Part shown: piece after piece, positions 8,287-15,922 of the stretch
Layout of the letters: each line of letters starts with the position of its first letter
Numbering within the stretch: the first letter of the stretch is position 1
Origin: an uncultured Lachnospiraceae bacterium
Lineage (GTDB): Bacteria; Bacillota; Clostridia; Lachnospirales; Lachnospiraceae
Length of the DNA: 33,072 nucleotides
Assembly: GCA_947172705.1 (NCBI GenBank)
Contig: CAMWCA010000039.1
Coordinates: 1-33,072, forward strand
Direction of reading: 5' to 3'
Position numbers and translations under genes: made by a program
Notes under the pieces: generated by a model
Told to the model about the DNA's origin: nothing
What the model saw: the letters and a program-made list of their open reading frames with translations, nothing else
Database searches by the model: none

Positions 8287-9010
8287 GTTATTAATTGCGG
8301 ATGATGAGGATACCATTCGCAATGGGATCGGAAAATATATACAGCTGCATACGGATCGCTTTGACAAAATATATTTTGCCAGGAATGGGCAGGAGGCAGT
8401 TAATATAATCTTCAGAGATAAACCGGATATTATGTTACTGGATGTGCAGATGCCGATCATGGATGGAATTGAGGTCATGCAGGAAGCCAGGCGTGCCGAT
8501 ATACTCCCATACACCGTGATATTAAGCGCATACGATGAGTTTAAATATTGTCAGCATGCGCTGCGCCTGGGAGCCAGGGAATATCTGCTTAAGCCGGTAA
8601 GGTCTTCTGATATTTTACAGTTGATTAATCAGGCGGCGGATAAATTATTTGGAGTGCGGGCAGATGTGCAGATTACGCCTACAGAAGAGAAAAATCATCT
8701 GGTGGAATTGGCGAAGGAGTATGTGGAAGAGCATTATTATGAAAATCTCATGCTGATGGATGTGGCACAGAAGGCGGGCATCTCGCCGGGATATTTGTCA
8801 ACGCTCTTCCAGAAGCAGTTATCAAAGGGATTTGTGGATTATCTTAATGAGATCCGTATAGAGTATGCCTGTACCTATTTGCGGCAAAATTATCTGAAGA
8901 CATATGAGATCGCTTATAAAGTGGGGTTTAAGGATGAAAAATATTTTTCCAAAGTATTTAAGAAATTGAAGGGGAAGTCTCCTTCAGAGTATCGAAAGGA
9001 AAGTTTCTAA
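8276..9010 (+). CDS. YesN-type AraC family response regulator
   Basis: A 244-residue DNA-binding response regulator. The receiver domain (1-125) has the acidic pair DDE near residue 9, phospho-acceptor Asp56 in MLLDVQMPIMDG, Ser84 in ILSAYDEF and Lys106 in YLLKPV. After a short linker comes an AraC-type double helix-turn-helix: LMLMDVAQKAGISPGYLSTL and TYEIAYKVGFKDEKYFSKVFKK, ending in GKSPSEYRK. The interdomain part is shorter than in large YesN proteins of about 500 residues. It starts inside the kinase gene, with AAGGAGA before the ATG, so the pair is translationally coupled. The likely target is the promoter upstream of 3839, giving inducible control of transport and GH30 hydrolysis. Confidence 0.92.
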   Translation: MSIKLLIADDEDTIRNGIGKYIQLHTDRFDKIYFARNGQEAVNIIFRDKPDIMLLDVQMPIMDGIEVMQEARRADILPYTVILSAYDEFKYCQHALRLGAREYLLKPVRSSDILQLINQAADKLFGVRADVQITPTEEKNHLVELAKEYVEEHYYENLMLMDVAQKAGISPGYLSTLFQKQLSKGFVDYLNEIRIEYACTYLRQNYLKTYEIAYKVGFKDEKYFSKVFKKLKGKSPSEYRKESF

Positions 9011-9030
9011 AGAAAGCAGAGGATTAAAAA

Positions 9031-10377
9031 ATGAATGATATGAGTTTGAAATATACCAGTACCTCATACAAAAACAATGAAAGATGCCGTTGTCAGCAGG
9101 AGATTACATTTATTCCCGACGGCGGAGAAGAAAATTACCTGTTAAATCTTTATCCTGCCGTAATGTACCAGCGCTTCGAGGGATTTGGAGGAGCCTTAAC
9201 GGAATCGGCAGGGTATATGTACAATCAATTGAGCCAGGAGCAAAAGGCGGAACTTCTCAATACTTATTTCGGAACGGATGAAATGAAATACCGCATGGTT
9301 CGTATTCCCATTGACAGCTGTGATTTCTCCCTAGGGCATTATGAGGCGGTGGAGGATTCGAAAGACGATACTTTTGAGAGCTTTGGGATGGAGAGAGTGG
9401 AAAAAAATATTTTTCCGCTGTTAGACGATGCGCAAAAGGTATATGGAGACAGGCTGGAGATCATGCTTACGCCATGGAGTCCCCCGGCATATATGAAAAG
9501 CAACGGAGAGAGAAATTGTGGCGGCGAATTAAAACCGGAGTATAAAAAGAGATGGGCGGATTATATTTGCCGCTATATTAAGGAATACATGGAACATGGA
9601 TATCTGGTAAAACGGATTAGCCTGCAGAACGAACCAAAGGCGGTACAGACGTGGGATTCCTGTGTGTACACCGCACAGCAGGAAAGGGAATTTTTAAAGG
9701 ATTATATGTGGCCGGCGCTGCAGGAGCATGGGCTGTCCGATATGGAAATTTTTATTTGGGATCATAATAAGGAGCGCGTATATGAGAGAGCCTGTGCGGT
9801 CATTGATGAAACCACCTGCCATATGGTATCGGGCATTGCTTTTCATTGGTATAGCGGCGATCATTTTGATGCGCTTGGTATGGTTCATGAGAAATTTCCG
9901 GATAAGAAACTGATTCTCTCAGAAGCCTGCATTGAATACAGTAAATATGGGGCAAAGGACAATTTAAAAAATGCCCAAAAGTATGCCCATGATATCATTG
10001 GTAATCTGAACCATGGCATGAACGCCTTTTATGATTGGAATATCCTGTTGGATGCGCAAGGGGGTCCCAATCATGTTGGAAATTTTTGCGACGCGCCTTT
10101 CTTATATGATACGGAGCAAAGAGAATTGATCAGAAAAAATACTGTGGATTATTTATGGCATTTTTCTCATTTTATTCAGCAGGGAGCCATCCGAATTGGA
10201 CATACAAATTATTCGGACGAGTTGGAAGCCACCGCATTCTTAAATGTGGGCGGCAGAATTGTAGTAATACTTTTAAACAGAACCAGCCATGATATCAGAG
10301 TAAATGTACGCCTTGGAGGAAAAATGGCGGGCATTTTAGTCGAAGCAAATTCAATCGGCACGGCGGAAATATATTGA
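9031..10377 (+). CDS. Glycoside hydrolase family 30 (glucosylceramidase-like)
   Basis: A 448-residue GH30 enzyme: a TIM barrel plus a C-terminal beta-sandwich that ends near ILVEANSIGTAEIY. Family landmarks are FEGFGGALTESAGYMYN, MVRIPIDSCDFSLGHY, LTPWSPPAYMKSNG, and RISLQNEPKAVQTWDSC, where Glu201 is the predicted acid/base. Glu298 in LILSEACIEYS is the predicted nucleophile. DWNILLDAQGGPNHVGNFCDAP is also typical. There is no signal peptide, so it acts in the cytoplasm on imported oligosaccharide. GH30 members cleave beta-linked glucosides, beta-1,6-glucan, xylan or fucosides; the overall resemblance is to the glucosylceramidase-like subgroups, but the substrate is not determined. It is the last gene of the operon and is followed by a strong terminator. 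Confidence 0.92.
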   Translation: MNDMSLKYTSTSYKNNERCRCQQEITFIPDGGEENYLLNLYPAVMYQRFEGFGGALTESAGYMYNQLSQEQKAELLNTYFGTDEMKYRMVRIPIDSCDFSLGHYEAVEDSKDDTFESFGMERVEKNIFPLLDDAQKVYGDRLEIMLTPWSPPAYMKSNGERNCGGELKPEYKKRWADYICRYIKEYMEHGYLVKRISLQNEPKAVQTWDSCVYTAQQEREFLKDYMWPALQEHGLSDMEIFIWDHNKERVYERACAVIDETTCHMVSGIAFHWYSGDHFDALGMVHEKFPDKKLILSEACIEYSKYGAKDNLKNAQKYAHDIIGNLNHGMNAFYDWNILLDAQGGPNHVGNFCDAPFLYDTEQRELIRKNTVDYLWHFSHFIQQGAIRIGHTNYSDELEATAFLNVGGRIVVILLNRTSHDIRVNVRLGGKMAGILVEANSIGTAEIY

Positions 10378-10389
10378 TTGCTGTAAAAG

Positions 10390-10430
10390 AAAAGGAGCAT
10401 TTCCGGTTTCGTTTCGGATCTGCTCCTTTT
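10390..10430. terminator. Bidirectional terminator between GH30 and the chemoreceptor gene
   Basis: AAAAGGAGCA (10390-10399) pairs perfectly with TGCTCCTTTT (10421-10430), with a smaller TCCG/CGGA pairing inside the loop. A-rich and T-rich flanks on the two sides allow it to serve both the plus-strand operon and the converging minus-strand gene. Confidence 0.85.
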
Positions 10431-10465
10431 TCATCTGCATTGTGATAAGCATATGTTTAAACAGT

Positions 10466-12227
10466 TTATTCCACTTGGAAATTACTCACTTCGCCGGTCA
10501 GATCGCACATATTGACGTTAAGCGTGTTTGCAAGATTATCCAGCTGTTTTACATGGAGCATCAGTTTTTCGGCAATAACTCCAACGGTTTCCACAGAAGC
10601 TGTGGTTTCTTCGATCACACTCGAGATCATGGAAATTGCCGTAAGGGTTTCGGCACGGTCGCTGTCAGCATGTTCCACTTTCTTTACAATTGTACCCAAA
10701 CTGATAAACATTTGTTCCATATCCAGTTTCATCTGGACGAATATATTTAACATGTCGCGTACACTGTCTGTCTGCTCATGTACGATTGCGCCCGCATCCC
10801 TGGTACTTACAACGCTTGCCTCCATTTGCCGCTGTATTAATTCCACGTTCTGACGGATCTGATTTGCCGCGTGCGCAGACTGTTCCGCCAGTTTTCGGAT
10901 CTCCTCTGCAACAACGGAAAATCCTTTTCCGGCTTCTCCGGCGCGTGCCGCTTCAATGGATGCATTCAGCGATAACAGATTAGTCTGTCCGGAGATTTTT
11001 TCAATCAGATCAACAAACCCCTCAATCATTGATGTTTGTTCCTGCAGCCCATAAATGCTGCGTTTGACAGCTTCCGTCTTCTCGTTTGTAAGCTCAGATT
11101 TATCGCTGAGGGTATTCATTGCTTCCATTCCGCATTCGATCATTTTCTGGGTTTTGCTGATTTGCTGTTCGGCTTTCGCCGCTTCCACACTGACTGCGCG
11201 GATATCCTCTGACAGACGGTTGGACTGCGCCAGGCATTCCTCTGATCCTCTGGACTGTGCCTCCATGCCTTTACGAATTTCCATAAGCGCTTCCGTAATG
11301 TTTCCGGAATAATGCCCGATTTCGTCCGATGTTTCTGTTACTTGATTGGTTGAAGTTTCAAGCTGCAAAACTGCATTTTTTACTTTGCATACAAGTTTTT
11401 TTGTCCCATGTACCATTCCGTTCATGGAATCGGCAAGACAGGAAAATTCGTCCCGGCCTTTTGCAGTTACCTTAACCATCAGGTTGCCATGTGCCATCTG
11501 ATCTACTTCTTTTACCACGCGCTGCATATTGTTTTGAATCCGTCCGGATATCCAGAATCCCAAAAGCATTGCAACAGCAGATGCGGCGATTACAAGGATA
11601 AGGGTCAGATTCCGTATCTCTAAAGCCTGATTGACAATCATATTTTCGGGTACAAGCGCACACACCACTGCATTGATATTCTCACTTCTGCTATATAAGA
11701 ACAGATACCGTCCATCCGCCAGCTTTACAAATTCTGTGCCTGAAAAATTTTCGGACGAAACTGCTCTCTGATAAAAATCCTGTGAGAAAAAGGATATGCC
11801 TTTTTCTGTGCCTGTCTGCACTTCTTTCCCATTTTCCGTGACAAAACCGGCGACAGTGCTTTCTCCCAAGTCAAGCTTTAGCCGTATTGAGAGCGTCTGT
11901 ACGTTTGGCGGGATTTCTTTCATACAATCCGAGATAATATTGAGAGAGCTGTGAATCATAGGCATATTTAAATGCTTCAGATTCGATCAGCGAGCATCCA
12001 TAATCAATATATTCAACAATGGTGTTTAATGCCTGAACGGTAGACTCGGTATATTTTTCTTCCATGCCGGCTACAGCCTTTCGATGGGAAAAGAAACCCA
12101 CAAAAATGACACATGTGATGGGTACAATAAAGCACAGTATGATTTGTTCGCGGATACCCAGAATTCCTTTTTTCGTTTTTTTTGAATTTTTTATCTTTTG
12201 GCGTTTTAAGTCATTTTGCTTTTTCAT
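10466..12227 (-). pseudogene. Methyl-accepting chemotaxis protein, split by a +1 frameshift
   Basis: Two overlapping minus-strand frames together form one chemoreceptor of about 586 residues. The 5' part starts at 12227 behind AAGGGAG with a basic cytoplasmic tail, a membrane helix (QIILCFIVPITCVIFVGFF) and the start of a sensor domain ([19 protein letters not shown]), and stops at TGA 11873-11871. The 3' part continues one base shifted with the rest of the sensor domain, a second membrane helix ([19 protein letters not shown]), a HAMP region, and the signalling tip [23 protein letters not shown] followed by [18 protein letters not shown]. Skipping the first T of the TGA rejoins the frames as LNTAKA-DLGEST. 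It would tune swimming to a ligand if intact; as read it is broken or contains a one-base sequence error. Confidence 0.85.
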
Positions 12228-12362
12228 AAGTGTTTTCTCCCTTACCTCTGAATGCTTCTGTTTCCTCATCCTTATTGTCAACTGTTTTCCCGTAAATAGA
12301 AAGTATATAATCTTCGAAAATGGTGTGTTATCTTCCAAGTTGCAAAGTATGGTGCAGAAGGA

Positions 12363-12391
12363 TTGTCCATGATGGGAAATAATGATAAAAT
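12363..12391 (+). promoter_or_regulatory. Candidate promoter for the LytTR/GHKL pair
   Basis: TTGTCC (12363-12368) and TAAAAT (12386-12391) lie 17 bases apart, about 40 bases before the regulator start at 12430. The -10 element matches well; the -35 element is weak. Confidence 0.45.
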
Positions 12392-12429
12392 GCAGAAGAG
12401 AGAAAGAAACAGGCGGTGAGGAGGATAAA

Positions 12430-13152
12430 ATGCTTCGAGTAGGGATATGTGACGATCAGGTGGAGGCGAGGGATGCCCTGAGGTTTCAGCTGGAAAAGGT
12501 GTTGTGGGAAGGGAGAGAAGAGATCGTTTATGAATTTTCCACAGGGGAAAACGCCGTGGGATGGCTGAAAAAGCATTCGGGGGAGATCGATCTTTTGTTC
12601 CTGGATGTGGAAATGAAGGGAATCAGCGGCATGGAGGCGGCGGAGCAGATCAGGACCTTTGACAGGGAGCTGTGCATTGTTTTTGTGACGGGATATGCCG
12701 ACTATGTGTTTGACGGGTATAAAGTAAACGCGCTTGATTATGTTATGAAGCCGGCGGGGACGGAAAGGCTTGGAGAGGTGCTTAAGCGGGTAAGGGAGCA
12801 TATTTTTGACAGAAGGGAGAGAACCTTTGTGTTTAAAAATCCGGAAGGGTCATATCGGCTTCCTCTTGAATCGATTTCTTACTTTTACAGTGATAAAAGA
12901 AAGGTCAATGTGGTTCTGGCTGGAAAAGAGGAGAGAGATGCCAGTTCCTTTTATGGAAAGCTGGATGAGGTGGAGGAACAGCTGGATGGCATGTTTGTGA
13001 GAATCCATCAAAGGTATCTGGTGAATCCGGAGCATGTATCCCATATTGGAGGAGAGAGCGTTACCGTAAACGGGCGGAAGCTTCCCATGAGCAGGAATAT
13101 GAAAGAGGAGGCGACCGTAAGGCTTGCCAGGGCGATGTTAGAAGGGCGGTAA
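12430..13152 (+). CDS. LytTR family response regulator (AgrA-like)
   Basis: A 240-residue cytoplasmic response regulator. The ATG at 12430 is chosen because GAGGAGG precedes it; an upstream ATG at 12382 lacks a site. The receiver domain has the acidic cluster CDDQ at residues 7-10, phospho-acceptor Asp59 in LLFLDVEMKGISG, and Lys in ALDYVMKPAG. The C-terminal LytTR domain starts near RTFVFKNPEGSYRLP and includes ISYFYSDKRKVNVVL and FVRIHQRYLVNPEHVSHI, a strong family signature. LytTR proteins bind direct repeats upstream of targets. It is followed after 34 bases by its presumed cognate kinase. The target genes cannot be read from this window. Confidence 0.9.
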   Translation: MLRVGICDDQVEARDALRFQLEKVLWEGREEIVYEFSTGENAVGWLKKHSGEIDLLFLDVEMKGISGMEAAEQIRTFDRELCIVFVTGYADYVFDGYKVNALDYVMKPAGTERLGEVLKRVREHIFDRRERTFVFKNPEGSYRLPLESISYFYSDKRKVNVVLAGKEERDASSFYGKLDEVEEQLDGMFVRIHQRYLVNPEHVSHIGGESVTVNGRKLPMSRNMKEEATVRLARAMLEGR

Positions 13153-13186
13153 GGATTTGAGGCTGTGGGAGGATAAGGAATAGGCA

Positions 13187-14485
13187 ATGGATTGGCTTGA
13201 TTTTTATAATATATATGTAGTGGGAGGCGTTCAGGTTCTCACAGGTTTTTGGTTTTTTACCAAATGCCTCAGGCAAAAGGCGGAATCTTATTTTTATGTA
13301 TTATTTACGGTGCTTGGGATGTTCGTCCTTTACTGGATTTCCGACAGTGTGGCGCAGATCGGGGTATATGTTCTGCTGCTTGCAGGCGTGGGAATCCTGG
13401 TGTACAGGGAAAGCCCTTTGACGGTCATTTTATATGCGCTGACGGCGGGAGAGATCATGCAGTTGTGCTTTGGGATAGCAGATTCCCTCCTGCTTGCTTT
13501 TTGCACAAGGCTGCCTTTGCAAAGGGCAGACGTGATCCTGCCCATTGCGGTTCTTTTGGGAGGAATGGCGCTGGCTGGGGCTGTTTTCTGTTTTCATATT
13601 ATCTTTCAATATTTTTCTTTAGATGGAGCAATAGAAAGCCGGTACGCTCTTATGATCCTGACACCGGTTTTACTGCTGTTTATGATAGGAAGCTATATAA
13701 GCGTTTCATTTTATGGTAATACTGTGGTTCTTGAAAACCGGGGAAATGCGGCGGGGGCAATACAACTCCGGCTGCTGGGAATACAGCTTTTGGAATTGGC
13801 AAGTCTGTTTTGCATTTTGGAGGCATGCAAAAAGCTGGAGGAAAGCTTTCGTTTAAGAGAAAGGCTGTCCCTGTTAGAACAGGAAGAGAACTCCCTGCGC
13901 AGATATGTGGACGAGGCGAGGCTGCGTTATGAAAGAACCAGGGCTTTCCGCCATGACATAAAGAATCATATCTCTATTGTAAAGGAGTTGCTTTGGGAAG
14001 GAAAATCGAGAGAAGCGCTGAGGTATCTTGGGGACATGGGAAGCCTTACAGAAGAACTGTCTTTTCCATGCAGTACCAACAATCCGGTGGTTGATATTCT
14101 GGTGGGAAATAAACTGGGAATTGCAGGAAACGAGGGAATAGAGGTAAGCTGCTCTTTGGTACTGCCCAATCCATGCCATATCGCGGATATCGATCTGGGC
14201 ATTATTCTGTCAAACGCTCTGGACAATGCCATCTGTGCCTGCAGGAAAATGGAAAAAGAGGAAGAGCGGTATATCCGCGTTTCCGGAAAGGTACAGGGAG
14301 ACATGATTTTGCTGACGGTTGAGAACAGTTTTTGCCAGGGTTCTGATTTTGTGCCCGGAACAGGGCTTGGAAACATAGAGGCGGCAGCGAAAAAATACCA
14401 TGGCTCCATGAACCTGGAAGCGGAAAAGACAGACTGCCGCCTGAACGTGCTGCTGATGATCGAAGGAAAGGATATGGCCAGATAA
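13187..14485 (+). CDS. GHKL-domain sensor histidine kinase (AgrC-like)
   Basis: A 432-residue membrane kinase. The first 220 residues hold about six hydrophobic helices (for example ESYFYVLFTVLGMFVLYWIS and LILTPVLLLFMIGSYISVSF). A coiled-coil linker rich in Glu and Arg comes next, then the phospho-acceptor block RAFRHDIKNHISIVKELL with its histidine. The GHKL ATPase domain has DIDLGIILSNALDNAICAC (N box) and PGTGLGNIEAAAKKYHGSM (G box). This is the HPK10 architecture used by peptide-sensing AgrC/ComD kinases. No agrB or agrD-like gene lies beside it, so the signal is unknown. It converges on the LacI gene, with only four bases between the two stop codons. Confidence 0.9.
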   Translation: MDWLDFYNIYVVGGVQVLTGFWFFTKCLRQKAESYFYVLFTVLGMFVLYWISDSVAQIGVYVLLLAGVGILVYRESPLTVILYALTAGEIMQLCFGIADSLLLAFCTRLPLQRADVILPIAVLLGGMALAGAVFCFHIIFQYFSLDGAIESRYALMILTPVLLLFMIGSYISVSFYGNTVVLENRGNAAGAIQLRLLGIQLLELASLFCILEACKKLEESFRLRERLSLLEQEENSLRRYVDEARLRYERTRAFRHDIKNHISIVKELLWEGKSREALRYLGDMGSLTEELSFPCSTNNPVVDILVGNKLGIAGNEGIEVSCSLVLPNPCHIADIDLGIILSNALDNAICACRKMEKEEERYIRVSGKVQGDMILLTVENSFCQGSDFVPGTGLGNIEAAAKKYHGSMNLEAEKTDCRLNVLLMIEGKDMAR

Positions 14486-14489
14486 GCCT

Positions 14490-15551
14490 TCAGCAATAAC
14501 TGCTGCGTGTGGAAGAGCGGATCTGTACCCTGGAATTTAAGTAGACGGTCATGGGGGAAAGAGAAGGATTTTCCACACGATCCAACAGAATACGCGCCGC
14601 AGTAATGCCCATTTCCCTGCTGGGGGTGGTAACGGTGGTAAGCTCAAAGTCCAGAGAATTCAATACCAGCGTATCGTCAAATCCGCAGATCAGGACATCC
14701 TCAGGAACCCTGCGCTCCAGGGATCGCAGGGCGGATATGGTTTTCCATGCAAGAAGATCGTTTGCACAGCAGAACAGATCGGGTAGCTTTATCATTTTTC
14801 CCAATTCGATTTTTAAAAAGTCCGGGTCCTGGAAAAGCAGGTCGTCCTGTGTGATACAGTACTCTTTTTCGTAAGGGAGCTGGTGTTGTCTCAGGGCGTC
14901 CAGATAACCTTCGTAGCGTTCATGAAAGCTGATACAGTGATTGTAATCGCCGATAAAGCCCAGGTGCCTGATATGCTCATGGGAGATGACCTGATGGAGC
15001 ATGCGGAAGGTGCTGTTTTTGCTTTCCATCAGGAGAATGTTGGCGTTTAAAGGCGTTTGATCCGGCTGGTAGAAGGAGTCGAAAAACAAAACGGGTTTCT
15101 CCAGGGAGCAAAGCATTTTGGAATATTCCCGGTCAAAAATTTCAATGCCCAAAACAGCGTCGGTCTGATCCGGCTTAAAGCTTAAGGGCAGCCGCAGCGC
15201 AGCGATGTCGTCGGCGTTGATCATGTGAATGGTAAGAGAATAGCCATAGGCGCTGATTTCGGATTCCAGGCTTGCCATGATCGCCGATGCAATGTGAAAA
15301 TGCTCCGGAAGAAAATGGGCAAGCAGTGCAAAGGTTCCTCCCTTTTTGGGAGGTATTTTATTTTCGGACAAATTTTGGGCTGCCTGTAAATAGGCAAACT
15401 GCTTATAGTTCATTTCCTTTGCTTTATTTAATACAGCGGACACGGTTTTGGAAGGCATATTAGGCGCGCCGTTTAATACCTTGGATACGGTAGTCCGTGA
15501 TAAATGTAATGCATCTGCAATATCTTGTATGGTAACCTTGTCTTTTGCCAT
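14490..15551 (-). CDS. LacI family transcriptional regulator of the fructan/DFA operon
   Basis: A 353-residue repressor-type regulator. The start at 15551 (MAKDKVTIQ) is chosen because GGAG lies six bases upstream; the ATG at 15563 has no site. The N-terminal helix-turn-helix reads VTIQDIADALHLSRTTVSKVLNG with the hinge helix after it. The periplasmic-binding-protein-like effector domain follows, with DAVLGIEIFD, HIRHLGFIGDYNHCISFHERYEGYLDAL, LFCCANDLLAWKTISALR and VLICGFDDTLVLN. It is transcribed away from the transporter and glycosidase operon, the usual layout for a local repressor released by a sugar. Repeated operator-like motifs lie in the shared spacer, so control of both its own gene and the operon is inferred. 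Confidence 0.92.
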   Translation of the reverse strand: MAKDKVTIQDIADALHLSRTTVSKVLNGAPNMPSKTVSAVLNKAKEMNYKQFAYLQAAQNLSENKIPPKKGGTFALLAHFLPEHFHIASAIMASLESEISAYGYSLTIHMINADDIAALRLPLSFKPDQTDAVLGIEIFDREYSKMLCSLEKPVLFFDSFYQPDQTPLNANILLMESKNSTFRMLHQVISHEHIRHLGFIGDYNHCISFHERYEGYLDALRQHQLPYEKEYCITQDDLLFQDPDFLKIELGKMIKLPDLFCCANDLLAWKTISALRSLERRVPEDVLICGFDDTLVLNSLDFELTTVTTPSREMGITAARILLDRVENPSLSPMTVYLNSRVQIRSSTRSSYC

Positions 15552-15565
15552 GTGGATCTCCATTC

Positions 15566-15582
15566 TGAAGCGTTCACGCTCA
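15566..15582. promoter_or_regulatory. GC-containing palindrome in the lacI-type leader
   Basis: TGAAGCGTTCACGCTCA has GCGT and ACGC arms around TC and sits in the untranslated leader, about 15 bases before the regulator start. LacI-family operators are often palindromes of this size, so it is a second-choice operator to the AT-rich motif further upstream. Confidence 0.3.
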
Positions 15583-15602
15583 TTGGTTGTTTATTTACTT
15601 CT

Positions 15603-15630
15603 ATTATAAAGGAATACATCAAAAAATCAA
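15603..15630 (-). promoter_or_regulatory. Promoter of the LacI-family gene
   Basis: Read on the minus strand, TTGATT (15630-15625) and a perfect TATAAT (15608-15603) are 16 bases apart, about 52 bases before the start codon at 15551. Confidence 0.6.
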
Positions 15631-15640
15631 TATAGAAATA

Positions 15641-15692
15641 TTCAAATGTTAAAATTTATTTTTGAACATATATACACAATTTAACATTTGAA
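15641..15692. promoter_or_regulatory. Inverted repeat, candidate operator between divergent promoters
   Basis: TTCAAATGTTAAA (15641-15653) and TTTAACATTTGAA (15680-15692) are perfect 13-bp inverted arms separated by 26 bases. They sit just upstream of the -35 element of the regulator gene. The core CAAATGTTAAA recurs at 15847-15857 in front of the operon. The spacer 15564-15922 is otherwise AT-rich non-coding DNA. Confidence 0.5.
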
Positions 15693-15766
15693 AAGTTTAT
15701 TTTTACAAAAGAAAAATGAAAAAATTATGACATATTAACAAAAATAAGGCTTTTAAGCATATAATA

Positions 15767-15796
15767 TTGACATTTATATAGAACAGGTGTAAAAAT
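15767..15796 (+). promoter_or_regulatory. Candidate promoter of the fructan/DFA operon
   Basis: TTGACA (15767-15772) is a perfect -35 element. TAAAAA (15790-15795), 17 bases on, is a partial -10 element preceded by TG. Transcription from here would run through the palindrome at 15840-15859. Confidence 0.5.
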
Positions 15797-15839
15797 AAGA
15801 ATATAAACCAAAACAAAAATATAAATTTTAAAAACCGTG

Positions 15840-15859
15840 ATTTTAACAAATGTTAAAAT
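15840..15859. promoter_or_regulatory. Palindromic candidate operator before the fructan/DFA operon
   Basis: ATTTTAAC-AAAT-GTTAAAAT is an inverted repeat with perfect 8-base arms. It shares CAAATGTTAAA with both arms of the repeat at 15641-15692. It lies downstream of the candidate promoter and about 63 bases before the binding-protein start, a place where a bound repressor would block transcription. Confidence 0.5.
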
Positions 15860-15922
15860 ATGGAAAGGAGGAAAAAGACGGTAACCGGGAAACAATAGAT
15901 AAAGCAGGAAGGAGATCATAAT

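Noticed and set aside
11860..11880. Programmed +1 frameshift like that of prfB
   Set aside because: The slip codon is GCT rather than CTT and there is no upstream Shine-Dalgarno-like stimulator close to the TGA. An indel or sequencing error is simpler.
12430..14485. A complete agr quorum-sensing operon
   Set aside because: No AgrB-like peptidase or short precursor peptide with a ribosome binding site was found near the pair.
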